34,464 nt of DNA from positions 1 to 34,464 of the IMG/VR virus record IMGVR_UViG_3300042382_000181; one strand, written 5' to 3'. The position numbers were made by a program, and so were the translations under genes. Below the pieces are notes generated by a model that saw only the letters and a list, made by a program, of their open reading frames with translations, had not been told where the DNA came from and searched no databases. The stretch is from a virus. Of this stretch, positions 21,477-29,370 are shown one piece after another. The stretch's first letter is position 1. Each line of letters opens with the position of its first letter.

Positions 21477-22796
21477 CTAGTTGAGAATCTCCACGGTGCC
21501 CACCTGGCCGTTTCGGTTGATCTGCTCAAGCAGCTGCGTCTGCTTTTCTGCGTTTGGATCGCCGCCCTCCTGCGCCTGCTGGTCGATTCTCTGCTGCAAG
21601 GAAGAAGTGGCCGTGTCGATAGCGGCATTGAAGTTGGCCTGGAACTGACGCAGCACGTTGCCGGAAGCCTCGGCAGCTACCTGTCGCTCCAAGTCGCCGC
21701 GTCTAGCGCTTTCCTCCGGCGTCAGTGATCCTGGCGTGAACTGCACGACTGGTCGGCCACCGATGCTGACTGTGCGAGTCGTGCCAGCCTCTTTGTTGCG
21801 AAGCGCCTCCAGCTCCTTTTCTGCCTCAGAGCGGATGTCGAGCCCAAGGATCGGGGCGAACTTTTTGATGAACGCTTCTATGAACTCAGCCAGTTTAAAG
21901 AACGCATTGCCAGCCATCTTGATGAAGTCCAGCAGGCCTTGCGCCACCTGCTGGGCAATCTGCTGCGGCCCGGCCTGCCTAATCACGCCAAGAAGGTCTT
22001 GGGCGATCTGGCTAATCGGCCCAGCAAGCTCGCCAAGGATTGCGCCCGTCAGTCCTTTTACCGTGGCATACACCGCAGCGAACGAATCGTTCATGTTGTC
22101 GATCGCTTTTACGGCATCGGAACTGACAACCTGCCCCAGCGACACAGCCTCTTCTCTCATCTGCGTCAGGGCACCAGGCCCAAGCGTGAACAGTTCCCCG
22201 AGTTCGATACCGCCCTTGCCAAAGAACTTCACCGCAGTGGCGGCCCGCTCTGCGGGGTCTGCAATTCTTGAGATGGCATCGACCACCTGCTCAAATTGCT
22301 TTTCAGGAGTCGCCGCCTTCAGTTCTTCAAATACAATCCCAAGCGCTTCAAACTTCTTTTGGGCCTTATCGTCCAGCGAAGCCTGCCCGATGTTCACGGT
22401 CAGTTTCTGAATCTGCTTTGCGAACGACTCGACGCTGACGCCAGTATCAGCCGCAGCCCTGGCATACGCCTGCAATGCCTCGACGCCAACGCCCGTGCGA
22501 TTCGCCACGTCGTTCAGCGCGTCTAACTCTTCGCCCACGCTCAGAGCAAACGAAGTCACGGAAGTAATCGCCCCCGTGACTGCGCCAGTCAGACTAAGGA
22601 AAGCACTTGTCGCCGCTTGCAGGCCGCCAAGGGCCAGCTTGCCGATCTCAATGTTTTTCAGCGTGCCAAGATCCGCAGACGCTTTTTTACCGGCCTCGCC
22701 CATGGAGTCGAGCTTTTGGTTCACATCGGCTACAGCCTGGGCCAGCTGGGCCGTGTTGGCACTGATCTGCATTGCCAAGCCAAGTGCGGTGCTCAT
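21477..22796 (-). CDS. Tail tape measure protein
   Basis: A 439-aa protein, short for a tape measure. It has N-terminal coiled coil (NTAQLAQAVADVNQKLDSMG), a hydrophobic stretch near 54-88 (FLSLTGAVTGAITSVTSFAL), the phage tail measure pattern NDVANRTGVGVEALQAYARA, and long helices with a Gln-rich C-terminus. It sits just after the tail assembly chaperone genes, its usual place. Tape measures set tail length, roughly 0.15 nm per residue, so a short tail of about 65 nm is expected. No lytic domain is visible. Confidence 0.85.
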   Translation of the reverse strand: MSTALGLAMQISANTAQLAQAVADVNQKLDSMGEAGKKASADLGTLKNIEIGKLALGGLQAATSAFLSLTGAVTGAITSVTSFALSVGEELDALNDVANRTGVGVEALQAYARAAADTGVSVESFAKQIQKLTVNIGQASLDDKAQKKFEALGIVFEELKAATPEKQFEQVVDAISRIADPAERAATAVKFFGKGGIELGELFTLGPGALTQMREEAVSLGQVVSSDAVKAIDNMNDSFAAVYATVKGLTGAILGELAGPISQIAQDLLGVIRQAGPQQIAQQVAQGLLDFIKMAGNAFFKLAEFIEAFIKKFAPILGLDIRSEAEKELEALRNKEAGTTRTVSIGGRPVVQFTPGSLTPEESARRGDLERQVAAEASGNVLRQFQANFNAAIDTATSSLQQRIDQQAQEGGDPNAEKQTQLLEQINRNGQVGTVEILN

Positions 22797-22799
22797 AAA

Positions 22800-23123
22800 T
22801 CATTTACCGTCAAGGTCGCGCTTCATCTGCGACAGGACATCAAGCATCTGGGATTTGTGCTGCGGCGGTTTTTCCAACGGAATGAAATCGCTTGGAGACG
22901 GGCAGTGACCTTTTCGAGCATGTGGTGCCAGCACAGCGCTGGCCAGAAGTCCTGCCTGTGCCCATGAGTTGTCGAGCGGTTGAAAATATCTTGCAAACGC
23001 CAGCCATTCGCTTAGTTCCACGCTGTCCATGCGTTGTTCGATTTCGCCAACCGTCATCTTGAGATGCCCGGCAAGCATGAAAAGGAACCGCCGCGACGGT
23101 CTGGCACTAAAGCTCACCGGCAA
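22800..23123 (-). CDS. Tail assembly chaperone, second frame (gpT-like)
   Basis: A 107-aa frame overlapping the end of the 117-aa chaperone gene. The part after the overlap has MTVGEIEQRMDSVELSEWLA then FARYFQPLD, the classic gpT/DUF4035 pattern. The first codon of the frame is TTG with no good ribosome site. It is more likely reached by a +1 shift from the upstream gene near CUU-UAG (23112-23107). The fused product would be 117 plus 102 residues, 219 aa. Confidence 0.7.
   Translation of the reverse strand: MPVSFSARPSRRFLFMLAGHLKMTVGEIEQRMDSVELSEWLAFARYFQPLDNSWAQAGLLASAVLAPHARKGHCPSPSDFIPLEKPPQHKSQMLDVLSQMKRDLDGK
23106..23118 (-). promoter_or_regulatory. Candidate +1 programmed frameshift site
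   Basis: The 117-aa gene ends GGT GAG CTT TAG T. Skipping one base after CTT gives AGT GCC AGA in the frame of the next ORF. CUU followed by a stop is the slip site design of the bacterial prfB (RF2) +1 frameshift, where CUU re-pairs on UUU. GGUGA, able to pair with the 16S anti-SD, lies directly upstream, closer than in prfB. Confidence 0.55.
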
Positions 23124-23460
23124 GTTCGACTACATCCGCCTCCGAAAGTTTGTTGTGTTTTTGGGCAACGTCGAAAAGCTCACCCATCACGCCGCCGTCA
23201 AGTTCAGAAACCTCGGCCAGTTCGTTGTTCTGCCAGATCCGCACGCCGTGCTCGTCGCACAAAGTGCGGACTAAGTAGAAAGCGCGGAAGTTGGGGAATG
23301 ACGCCAGCCCCTTATTCCGAATATCGATCCAGCACAGTTCCCATTCGTCACGCTCGCCAACGCTCAGGACGCGCACGTACACGTCCAGGTTCCACTCGGT
23401 CACATGCACCTTGAGCGGCTTGCGGTGGCTGGCTGATTTAATTTGTTCTTTCAGGCCCAT
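23107..23460 (-). CDS. Tail assembly chaperone, first frame (gpG-like)
   Basis: A 117-aa protein starting MGLKEQIKSASHRKPLKVHV, with FPNFRAFYLVRTLCDEHG and LFDVAQKHNKLSEADVVELA, a pattern common in phage tail assembly chaperones of the gpG class. It lies between the tail-tube genes and the tape measure as expected. It ends CTT TAG in a likely +1 shift site, which would fuse it to the gpT-like frame. The chaperones hold the tape measure during tube assembly and are not part of the virion. Confidence 0.75.
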   Translation of the reverse strand: MGLKEQIKSASHRKPLKVHVTEWNLDVYVRVLSVGERDEWELCWIDIRNKGLASFPNFRAFYLVRTLCDEHGVRIWQNNELAEVSELDGGVMGELFDVAQKHNKLSEADVVELAGEL

Positions 23461-23469
23461 GGCTGCTAC

Positions 23470-23781
23470 CTATTGAATGATTTTGAACTCGACGGTGTAG
23501 CGCGTCACTCCGTTGAGCTCGGCCGCCGCACTCACAGACGTGCAGCATGCCGTACACGTCAAGTTCACGCCGCCGCCTGTAATCGTCAGCGTGCCGAGAG
23601 TTCCATAGGATGCGGTGCTTACGACGCCAATCGTCTGAACGCTGACCGTTCCAGCGTCGTCAGTCCAGACAACGCTGCGACCTTTGGGCAATCCGCCGCC
23701 CCACGTCCACGACAAGCCCGTAACTTCCGTAGCGGTTGCACCGTCGAAGGTGACAGTGATGTTTGTGCTGTAAGTTGCCAC
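23470..23781 (-). CDS. Putative tail tube-like protein, paralogue of neighbour
   Basis: A 103-aa beta-rich protein with a GTG start at 23781 (MATYSTNITVTFDGATATEV). Its end, LGTLTITGGGVNL then a Cys cluster (CTACC) and ELNGVTRYTVEFKI, lines up with TGTLAIAGGISL, CKSC and DAVRGSASFQV at the end of the 125-aa protein at 23800-24177. The two are therefore probably duplicated tail-tube or tube-decoration proteins. Confidence 0.6.
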   Translation of the reverse strand: MATYSTNITVTFDGATATEVTGLSWTWGGGLPKGRSVVWTDDAGTVSVQTIGVVSTASYGTLGTLTITGGGVNLTCTACCTSVSAAAELNGVTRYTVEFKIIQ

Positions 23782-23799
23782 GGTTGACCCCGGTGGCTG

Positions 23800-24177
23800 T
23801 TACGACACTTGGAAGGAAGCAGAGCCACGCACGGCGTCGTTCACAGTAAGCGTCACAGAGCAACTCTTGCAGGTTGCCCCAACACTCAAGGAAATTCCAC
23901 CAGCAATCGCCAGCGTGCCAGTTTGACCTTGGGCGATTGGCGTGCCGGATGCCGCCAAGTATTCGACGGTGACTTCCTTGCCGGTGTCGCCAGCCGAGCC
24001 CTTGAGTGGGCGACTGAGCGTTAGCACGGTCGCGCCTGTCGTCTGGCCCAGATGCGAAACGTCGATCTGGTCCGATGCGGCCTGGTCGGTCACGCTGTAC
24101 GTGATGCTGGTGACGGTGTAGCCCGTCCCTGCGAACGTGAAGGTTGTGCCGCTGGAATCATGGGGCGTGTATGCCAT
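23800..24177 (-). CDS. Candidate major tail tube protein
   Basis: A 125-aa beta-rich protein beginning MAYTPHDSSGTTFTFAGTGY, with TVTSITYSVTDQAASDQIDV, a typical tail-tube sequence, and a C-terminal strand set ending DAVRGSASFQVS. It lies just after the tail terminator gene, the usual place for the tube gene. A weaker paralogue follows. It has one Cys pair (CKSC). Confidence 0.65.
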   Translation of the reverse strand: MAYTPHDSSGTTFTFAGTGYTVTSITYSVTDQAASDQIDVSHLGQTTGATVLTLSRPLKGSAGDTGKEVTVEYLAASGTPIAQGQTGTLAIAGGISLSVGATCKSCSVTLTVNDAVRGSASFQVS

Positions 24178-24180
24178 CTT

Positions 24181-24597
24181 TTATCCCTCAGTCCACCACA
24201 CGTCGTAACGCTGCGTCACCTGATACACCGGCGGAAGATCCGCTCCAGCCAGCTGCACAAAATCGTCGGATTCGTCTTCCAACGACGCCTGCTTAACTTC
24301 TGTATTGTCCAACGTGCCCCCATACCCATCCAGAACCAGACGCATAGCGTCGGCCGTCTGCCGAGCCTCTTCGTATGTCATGCCGTAAATGCTGTACTCA
24401 ACGGTCACGCGCGGCATGCCCATCGGGCCGCCAAGCGTCTGCTCGCGCTCAATGCCTGAGCGCCGCCAGGTGACGAACGGCAGAGCCGCAGACGCGGGTG
24501 CCAGTACCGGGTAGATCCTTGAGCTCACAAGCGACGTGACGGCCGTGGAGCTAACCAGGGCAGAGCGGAGAACGGCTTCTGGTGACTTGAGTGGCAT
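24181..24597 (-). CDS. Tail terminator/completion protein (DUF3168-like)
   Basis: A 138-aa protein. It has the DUF3168 pattern: MPLKSPEAVLRSALVSSTAV at the start, SSRIYPVLAPASAALPFVTW, then a mid-region VEYSIYGMTYEEARQTADAM and a last strand YQVTQRYDVWW. This family caps the tail tube and joins it to the head. Its position after the gp10-like gene and before the tube gene is as expected for siphophages. Confidence 0.75.
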   Translation of the reverse strand: MPLKSPEAVLRSALVSSTAVTSLVSSRIYPVLAPASAALPFVTWRRSGIEREQTLGGPMGMPRVTVEYSIYGMTYEEARQTADAMRLVLDGYGGTLDNTEVKQASLEDESDDFVQLAGADLPPVYQVTQRYDVWWTEG

Positions 24598-24599
24598 GG

Positions 24600-25241
24600 C
24601 TACAGCCCCTTCCTAAAAGGACTAGCCATTTCTTTGATGGCGTTGTTCAGGGCTTTTGTCATCTCCAGATTGAGGTTTGATGAAATCTGCGTGCGTGTTC
24701 GATCAAACGCAGTCTTTACTGGCGGCACGCCTGCTTTGCCGCCGATTGGGAACTCACCAAGATCGACGGTCCCGCCCTTTGGTGCTGCCCGCACAAATCC
24801 CTTTGGTGGCTTTGGCTTCGTGGTGACTGCGCCGGATCGCTTGGCAACCACAACACGCACTGGGCCGCTGCGGCGAAAACTGCTGGCAATCCGGCCTTTC
24901 GTCTTGCGCCGCTTGGTGCCGAACTCTAAGAAGCCTTGGTGCTGCCCCTTCTCGTTTGATTTCAGGTCTGCCTTGCGTCTTGGCGGGGCAGTGAATCCAG
25001 CCAGCGCAACACCCGAGCCCGTCCTCGCGTATCGTTTCGTCTTCTTGCGGATGGCTCGCCGCAGGTTGCCAGTTGCGCCTTTCGGCGTAAGTGTCTTAAG
25101 AAGTTTGAAGCCTGGGTCGATGGCTTTGCCAAGCGCGGCTGCCATGTATTTGGCAGACAGGTTTTTCGGCAGCGTCAGAAATGCCTTTCGGATTTCCTCC
25201 AACTCTGGAAACTCAACCGTAATTTCAATCCCGCCAGCCAT
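24600..25241 (-). CDS. HK97 gp10-like neck/tail protein
   Basis: A 213-aa basic protein. It starts at ATG 25241 (MAGGIEITVEFPELEEIRKA) in a TGATG overlap with the head-closure gene, with GAGGTG upstream; GTG 25244 is an alternative. The early part has LPKNLSAKYMAAALGKAIDP and LKTLTPKGATGNLRRAIRKK, the usual gp10-like (tail-component) pattern, and the middle is rich in Lys/Arg with GFLEFGTKRRK. It forms part of the head-tail joint. Confidence 0.7.
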   Translation of the reverse strand: MAGGIEITVEFPELEEIRKAFLTLPKNLSAKYMAAALGKAIDPGFKLLKTLTPKGATGNLRRAIRKKTKRYARTGSGVALAGFTAPPRRKADLKSNEKGQHQGFLEFGTKRRKTKGRIASSFRRSGPVRVVVAKRSGAVTTKPKPPKGFVRAAPKGGTVDLGEFPIGGKAGVPPVKTAFDRTRTQISSNLNLEMTKALNNAIKEMASPFRKGL

Positions 25242-25558
25242 CACGTCACCTCTTCGCAGATGGCAACGTGTTCGGCCCGGTTGTCGTACTCAAGCAGGCT
25301 GACGATGTTCAGTGTGCGGGATCGCCACGAAAACCGATCCCGCTGCGTCAGGCCCGGCAGGTAGCGAAGTCGCACCCGATGCGTGATCGTCGTATCCTGC
25401 TGCCCAGCCGCCAGGGCTTCGCGGGCGCTGACGCCTTCGACGCTTGCCCAGACGGCAGACGAGTTGCCCCACGCAAGCACAGTTTCGCCCAAGGCGTTTG
25501 TGGTGCCGCTGGCGATCTGGACCGTGATACGCTCGCGCAACTTGCCGGGGTCGATCAT
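25241..25558 (-). CDS. Head-tail adaptor/head closure protein
   Basis: A 105-aa protein beginning MIDPGKLRERITVQ, the typical start of phage head-closure proteins (SPP1 gp16/HK97 gp7-like: GxLRERIxIQ). It has an AWASVEGVSAREAL helix and a THRVRLRYLPGLTQRDR strand pair, also typical. ATG 25558 overlaps the connector stop by four bases. It closes the portal after packaging and receives the tail. Confidence 0.8.
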   Translation of the reverse strand: MIDPGKLRERITVQIASGTTNALGETVLAWGNSSAVWASVEGVSAREALAAGQQDTTITHRVRLRYLPGLTQRDRFSWRSRTLNIVSLLEYDNRAEHVAICEEVT

Positions 25559-26169
25559 CGGTACGGCCCCCACTTCTGGCAGTCCAGCAGCGACTTCACA
25601 CCATAGGGCACGGTTTGCGGCACAGCCCCGGTGGCAACCGCAGCCTGACGGCTTTCGTACCAGTGGGCCACGAGCATCAGCATCGCGTGCCGGATCGCCG
25701 CTGGCACATCGCTACCGCTGGCACCGTAGCCGCCCCACCAGGTTACGCTGATCGCGTTATCGTCTTGCAGGTGCGGCGGCCACGTCTGCCCGTAGAGCGT
25801 CTTCACGGTGCCAGGCGTGCCGTTGCGATCCACCCGGTAGCTGGCCGTGCCGTAGGTGGCCGTTGTGCCATTCTCATAGGTAAACGTCAGGGCCACCGCT
25901 GTGGCTGTGCCAGCCGCTGCCATCGGCGGGCGTGGCAGTTCGATGTCCATGGTGCCGTCAGGCGGGAACTTATCGAACCGCATGACCCACTGGGTGTGTA
26001 CCAGCGTCCGGTCGAGGTACTGCTCGCACCACTCGCGGGCTGCCGTGATGAGCGACGACACGTAGGCATCGTCTGTGCTGGTGTCGATCCGGCAATGCGC
26101 CTTCGCTTCGGCAAGCGTCACAGGCTCGACCACGGGGGCAGTCGCTCTAGCAAGGCTGCGGTACATCAT
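25555..26169 (-). CDS. gp6-like head-tail connector protein
   Basis: A 204-aa protein with the gp6-like start VEPVTLAEAKAHCRIDTSTD then DDAYVSSLITAAREWCEQYL, a helix bundle pattern shared by head-tail connectors (HK97 gp6, SPP1 gp15). The rest has a beta insertion (TWPPHLQDDNAISVTWW) and a late helix AIRHAMLMLVAHWYESRQA. It forms a ring beneath the portal. ATG 26169 overlaps the previous stop by four bases. Confidence 0.8.
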   Translation of the reverse strand: MMYRSLARATAPVVEPVTLAEAKAHCRIDTSTDDAYVSSLITAAREWCEQYLDRTLVHTQWVMRFDKFPPDGTMDIELPRPPMAAAGTATAVALTFTYENGTTATYGTASYRVDRNGTPGTVKTLYGQTWPPHLQDDNAISVTWWGGYGASGSDVPAAIRHAMLMLVAHWYESRQAAVATGAVPQTVPYGVKSLLDCQKWGPYR

Positions 26170-26363
26170 TTCCTGCGTCTCCGCTTAGGCGTGGCGTCAG
26201 CCGTTTCCACTTCGTGCTCGACGGCAGCCGTCTCAATCAATTCGCCCTGCGTGTCCTCAACGGCAACGTGCTGGGCCAATAGTTGAACGGCAAGCCCGCC
26301 GGGGATCTCTGCCGTCTGCCCTTTGCGGTAGCCACGCCAGGCACGGGTGAACTTCATCTTCAT
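26166..26363 (-). CDS. Small conserved phage protein of the head module
   Basis: A 65-aa protein starting MKMKFTRAWRGYRKGQTAEI, then PGGLAVQLLAQHVAVED and an acidic/basic tail ending PKRRRRK. Such small F-x-R-x-WRGYR proteins occur in head modules of many siphophages between capsid and connector genes. ATG 26363 overlaps the glycosyltransferase stop (TGATG). Function unknown. Confidence 0.65.
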   Translation of the reverse strand: MKMKFTRAWRGYRKGQTAEIPGGLAVQLLAQHVAVEDTQGELIETAAVEHEVETADATPKRRRRK

Positions 26364-27097
26364 CACTGTGGCACACTCCATGCAGTTTCAGGTCGCTTGC
26401 TGGTGTTCGTGAAATCCGTAGTCCACTGGAAAACAGGCTGGCCAAGGTTCTGGCCCGGCCACGTCACCACGTATTCGCCGTGGCCCAGAACCACGCGCGG
26501 CGTGATGTAGACGCGGTTGCCACTCTCGCGCCAGTTGCGCCAAAAGTGGATGTCGGGATCGACGCGGCCTTCGTTCCAAGAACCGTCAGGGCCTGGCGTT
26601 GAAAGGAACCAGGGTTTCTTCGCACGCTTCAGGGCCGCCGTAGATATCACGGTGAGGCCGAAGTGTGCCGCATCCACTTCCTGCACAGGCTCGGCAAACC
26701 ACGACGCAGGCAGGCTTGTGGTGCCGTCCTTGGGTGGATTGTCCAGCGTGCCCTTCAGCGTCAGCATCGGCCTGCCGTCTTCCCGCTTGGTTTGCAGCCC
26801 GGTGATGGCATCGCACTGGAAAGTCATTGCCATGGCGAACAGGTGTTCCACGTCTTCCTTGGTAAAGAACGTGTCGTAGTCGATCGTCAGCAGGTATTCG
26901 CACTTGTCGATGAACTGCTCCATCACGCGGGTGTTCACCTGGTCCCAGAACGCACCAGTGCCCATCGTGGGGCGAATGCCCAGCGGCATGAGTGCCTGTG
27001 CCCATGCGAAGTGATTGGCCGTAAACGAGAGCCTGGGCATCGAGAGCACGGCTTCCACCCGGATGTCGGCTTCTGTGCCACCTACCTTGACGATCAT
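26363..27097 (-). CDS. Glycosyltransferase-like protein inside the head cassette
   Basis: A 244-aa protein with a GT-A-type motif, YLLTIDYDTFFTKEDVEHLF (D73, D75 as DxD-like metal site), after a first strand MIVKVGGTEADIRVEAVL. The later VDPDIHFWRNW segment fits an acceptor or base loop. It stands directly after the capsid gene and its terminator and before the connectors, which suggests it glycosylates a virion protein. ATG 27097 follows AAGGG by six bases. The exact family is uncertain. Confidence 0.7.
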   Translation of the reverse strand: MIVKVGGTEADIRVEAVLSMPRLSFTANHFAWAQALMPLGIRPTMGTGAFWDQVNTRVMEQFIDKCEYLLTIDYDTFFTKEDVEHLFAMAMTFQCDAITGLQTKREDGRPMLTLKGTLDNPPKDGTTSLPASWFAEPVQEVDAAHFGLTVISTAALKRAKKPWFLSTPGPDGSWNEGRVDPDIHFWRNWRESGNRVYITPRVVLGHGEYVVTWPGQNLGQPVFQWTTDFTNTSKRPETAWSVPQ

Positions 27098-27105
27098 GGG
27101 CAACC

Positions 27106-27147
27106 CTTAAAAAGAGAGCGGGCGGCCCCGTATGGAACCGCCCGCTC
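27106..27147 (-). terminator. Intrinsic terminator after the capsid gene
   Basis: On the minus strand, arms GAGCGGGCGG and CCGCCCGCTC (plus 27116-27125 and 27138-27147) around a 12-base loop are followed by TCTTTTT. It lies just after the capsid stop at 27177. Such terminators limit transcripts after the highly expressed capsid gene while some reads on to the connectors. Confidence 0.8.
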
Positions 27148-27176
27148 AAGATTGCACACTCGTCAAGCCGTCAGGC

Positions 27177-28487
27177 TCACGCACCAACAAGCCCGATCAT
27201 CGGGCCAGCCACGGTGTCAGTGCCAAGGTTGGCGTGCGTGATCGCCACGCGGGCCACGGCGCGAATCACCGTCTGGTCGCTGAGGAAGTTCACCTGGTCG
27301 CTCGAAGCGATCTCGATGCCCTGCCGCACGCCGTAGTAGGAGCTGTTGGCCATGTTGCCGTACAGCGCCATGATCGCACCCGTCGAGTCTGCACCGCTCG
27401 GGAGCCGGTCGGTGAGGACCACCGGGCTGCCAAGGAAGGTGAGTCCCATGCCCTGCGAGAGTCCGACCGAACCGCCCTGGGCGAGATCGAGCGACTGCAT
27501 GCAGGACGCAAAGAAGAACGGCGAACAGAACCATCGAGCACCCGCACGACTATGCTGCGGAACCTTGGCCATCATCGCCAGCAGGTTCGCCTTCGTCACT
27601 TCGTCGGGCGTGTCACCGGCAGCCGTCACCAGCGAGGCGGCGTAGGTGGCAGCAGACGCAGCCAGAAGACCACCCGTGTAGGTGCTGACGAGCCCGGCAA
27701 CCGCTGGTGCGTTGCTCGGGTTGCCACTCCACGCAGCGTCTTCCACGGCGTTGCCAAGCGTCAAAGCCAGTTCAGCCGCGATCCAGTCGGCAATCGACAC
27801 GATCGAGTCCTGAAGCAGTTCCGAAGCAATCGTGACCGCACCCGTGACCTTCTTGGCAGTCAGCGTCACCTGGTTGCTGGTGGGATCGCTGGCGGTGATC
27901 GCCACGTTCTCGTTGATCCAGTAAGCAGTGGCACCGGCAGTCCGACGCGGGAACAGCAGCACGTCGCTCGGCATCTGCACGTTCTGTGCGTTCTGAGCAA
28001 AGGCGGAATACTCGTCAACAAGACGAATGACGGTCGAAGACAGAACATCGGGCACAAAGGCCGCACCCGTGGTGCTGCCGGTCGAACCCTGGGCACGAGC
28101 CTCGACGCCGTGATCCTGGCACCACCGCTTCGCCTCGGCGTCACCGCTCTTGCTCTTGAACCACATGCCCACCGAGTAGGCGTCACGGGCGTTCTCAAAC
28201 GCACGCAGCCGACCCGAGAAAGGAACCGCCTCGATGCGATCAGCCTTACGCTCTTCGGTCACTTCCGGTGCCGGGCTGCAACGCTCGACCACCGAACGCA
28301 GGTTCTTGGCAGAGTCAACGACCTTCTTTTCAAAGTCGATCTTCGTGGTGAGCTCTTCGGCCCGCTTGTTCAGGTCGATCAGTTCCACATCGCGGGCAGT
28401 CGTATCGTCGGCCTCGATCGCACGCACGGCGTCGATACGGTTGGCAAGGGTTGCTGCCTCGTCCTGAAGCTTCTTGAGATTGTCCAT
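27177..28487 (-). CDS. HK97-fold major capsid protein
   Basis: A 436-aa protein. The first ~110 residues are a coiled-coil delta domain (MDNLKKLQDEAATLANRIDA) that the prohead protease normally removes. The rest is the HK97 shell pattern: TGAAFVPDVLSSTVIRLVDE, FPRRTAGATAYWINEN, VTIASELLQDSIVSIADWIA, and SPVVLTDRLP with GIEIASSDQVNF near the end. AGGAG lies 10 bases before ATG 28487. An intrinsic terminator follows. It sits after the protease gene as in HK97, with no separate scaffold gene. Confidence 0.9.
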   Translation of the reverse strand: MDNLKKLQDEAATLANRIDAVRAIEADDTTARDVELIDLNKRAEELTTKIDFEKKVVDSAKNLRSVVERCSPAPEVTEERKADRIEAVPFSGRLRAFENARDAYSVGMWFKSKSGDAEAKRWCQDHGVEARAQGSTGSTTGAAFVPDVLSSTVIRLVDEYSAFAQNAQNVQMPSDVLLFPRRTAGATAYWINENVAITASDPTSNQVTLTAKKVTGAVTIASELLQDSIVSIADWIAAELALTLGNAVEDAAWSGNPSNAPAVAGLVSTYTGGLLAASAATYAASLVTAAGDTPDEVTKANLLAMMAKVPQHSRAGARWFCSPFFFASCMQSLDLAQGGSVGLSQGMGLTFLGSPVVLTDRLPSGADSTGAIMALYGNMANSSYYGVRQGIEIASSDQVNFLSDQTVIRAVARVAITHANLGTDTVAGPMIGLVGA

Positions 28488-28535
28488 GTTCGGTGAGACT
28501 CCTGCGGCGGTATTGCCGTAGGGTTCACAATGCCG

Positions 28536-28706
28536 CTAGCCGGTGGCTCTCTTGCAGAACCGCACTTCGGAAAGTGTTGTTTTCACAAAAGCCACCGCAC
28601 GCGCCCCGCATCGTGGGCACCGTAAATACCGCTGCCGTTCATCACCGCAGGGGCGGCTGGATCGGCACCGAAGTTTTTCGCCGCAGGTGCAGCGGGCATC
28701 AGACAT
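28536..28706 (-). CDS. Tiny zinc-ribbon protein between protease and capsid
   Basis: A 56-aa ORF whose ATG at 28706 lies in an 8-base overlap with the protease stop. MSDARCTCGEKLRCRSSRPC then YLRCPRCGARAVAFVKTTLS contains CxC, spaced Cys and a CPRCG knuckle, seven Cys in all, a small zinc ribbon. It is too short for the usual ORF cutoffs and fills the gap before the capsid gene. Zinc ribbons of this size often bind nucleic acid or regulate late expression; function unknown. Confidence 0.65.
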   Translation of the reverse strand: MSDARCTCGEKLRCRSSRPCGDERQRYLRCPRCGARAVAFVKTTLSEVRFCKRATG

Positions 28707-29370
28707 TTCGCAGCCTCAGAGTCCATGCCGCAGCGGCATCACGCACCAGCGAACGCACGGCCTTCTTCATTTCCGGCTCGGCATCGGGGTCTGCCTCTAT
28801 TGCCGCAGCCTGGGCAGCCAGCCACGCTTCATAGGAACGCTGGGCCACCACTGCCGTCGTGGCGCTGCCGTAGGCTGGCACGTTCACAGGCCCCACTTCG
28901 TAAAGGCCGGAAGCCTCTACCACTTCGCGGATCGCCTTGCCGCCTTCGTCGGTAGTGAACCGCTCACCCTTCTGGCTCACCGTGAAGGCGAACGAACTGC
29001 CACGCAAATTCCTAGAACGCACCAAGGCCAGCACGTCACGGCCAGCCGATGTATCCGGCGGTTCAACGACATACGAAATTCCACGCTCATCGTTGATGAT
29101 CTCAAGCGTGCCCGCCGACTCGCGGCCCAGCAGCATGTCGCTGTTGTGGTTGTAGTAGGAAAGAATCTCGCCCTTGCCCCTTTGGCGGTTCAGCACCTTG
29201 TCAAAGGCACCCGGCAGGATTCGCTCCCGAAAGCCGCCGAGGTCAAGCGAGAGACGGTTGTAGGGCACCGCCAGCCCACGGATCGCCTCACGCCCGGTGG
29301 CGCGTGTCTCGATCATGAGTTCGCATTCCGGCGCTTCGTCTACGGTCAGGCAGCGGCGTTCAATTTCCAT
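28699..29370 (-). CDS. Prohead protease, HK97/U35 family
   Basis: A 223-aa protein beginning MEIERRCLTVDEAPECELMI. It has the U35-type pattern: GLAVPYNRLS, ILPGAFDKVL, catalytic-region His in YYNHNSDMLLGR (H75), and Ser in NLRGSSFAFTV (S125/S126). The enzyme removes the capsid delta domain during head maturation. ATG 29370 overlaps the portal end by 11 bases. The longer upstream reading is a shadow inside the portal gene. Confidence 0.9.
   Translation of the reverse strand: MEIERRCLTVDEAPECELMIETRATGREAIRGLAVPYNRLSLDLGGFRERILPGAFDKVLNRQRGKGEILSYYNHNSDMLLGRESAGTLEIINDERGISYVVEPPDTSAGRDVLALVRSRNLRGSSFAFTVSQKGERFTTDEGGKAIREVVEASGLYEVGPVNVPAYGSATTAVVAQRSYEAWLAAQAAAIEADPDAEPEMKKAVRSLVRDAAAAWTLRLRNV

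Noticed and set aside
27132-28496. Long plus-strand ORF (454 aa) opposite the capsid gene
   Set aside because: It is antisense to the clear HK97 capsid gene, rich in Arg/His/Gly, and has no domain pattern; long antisense frames are common in GC-rich coding DNA.
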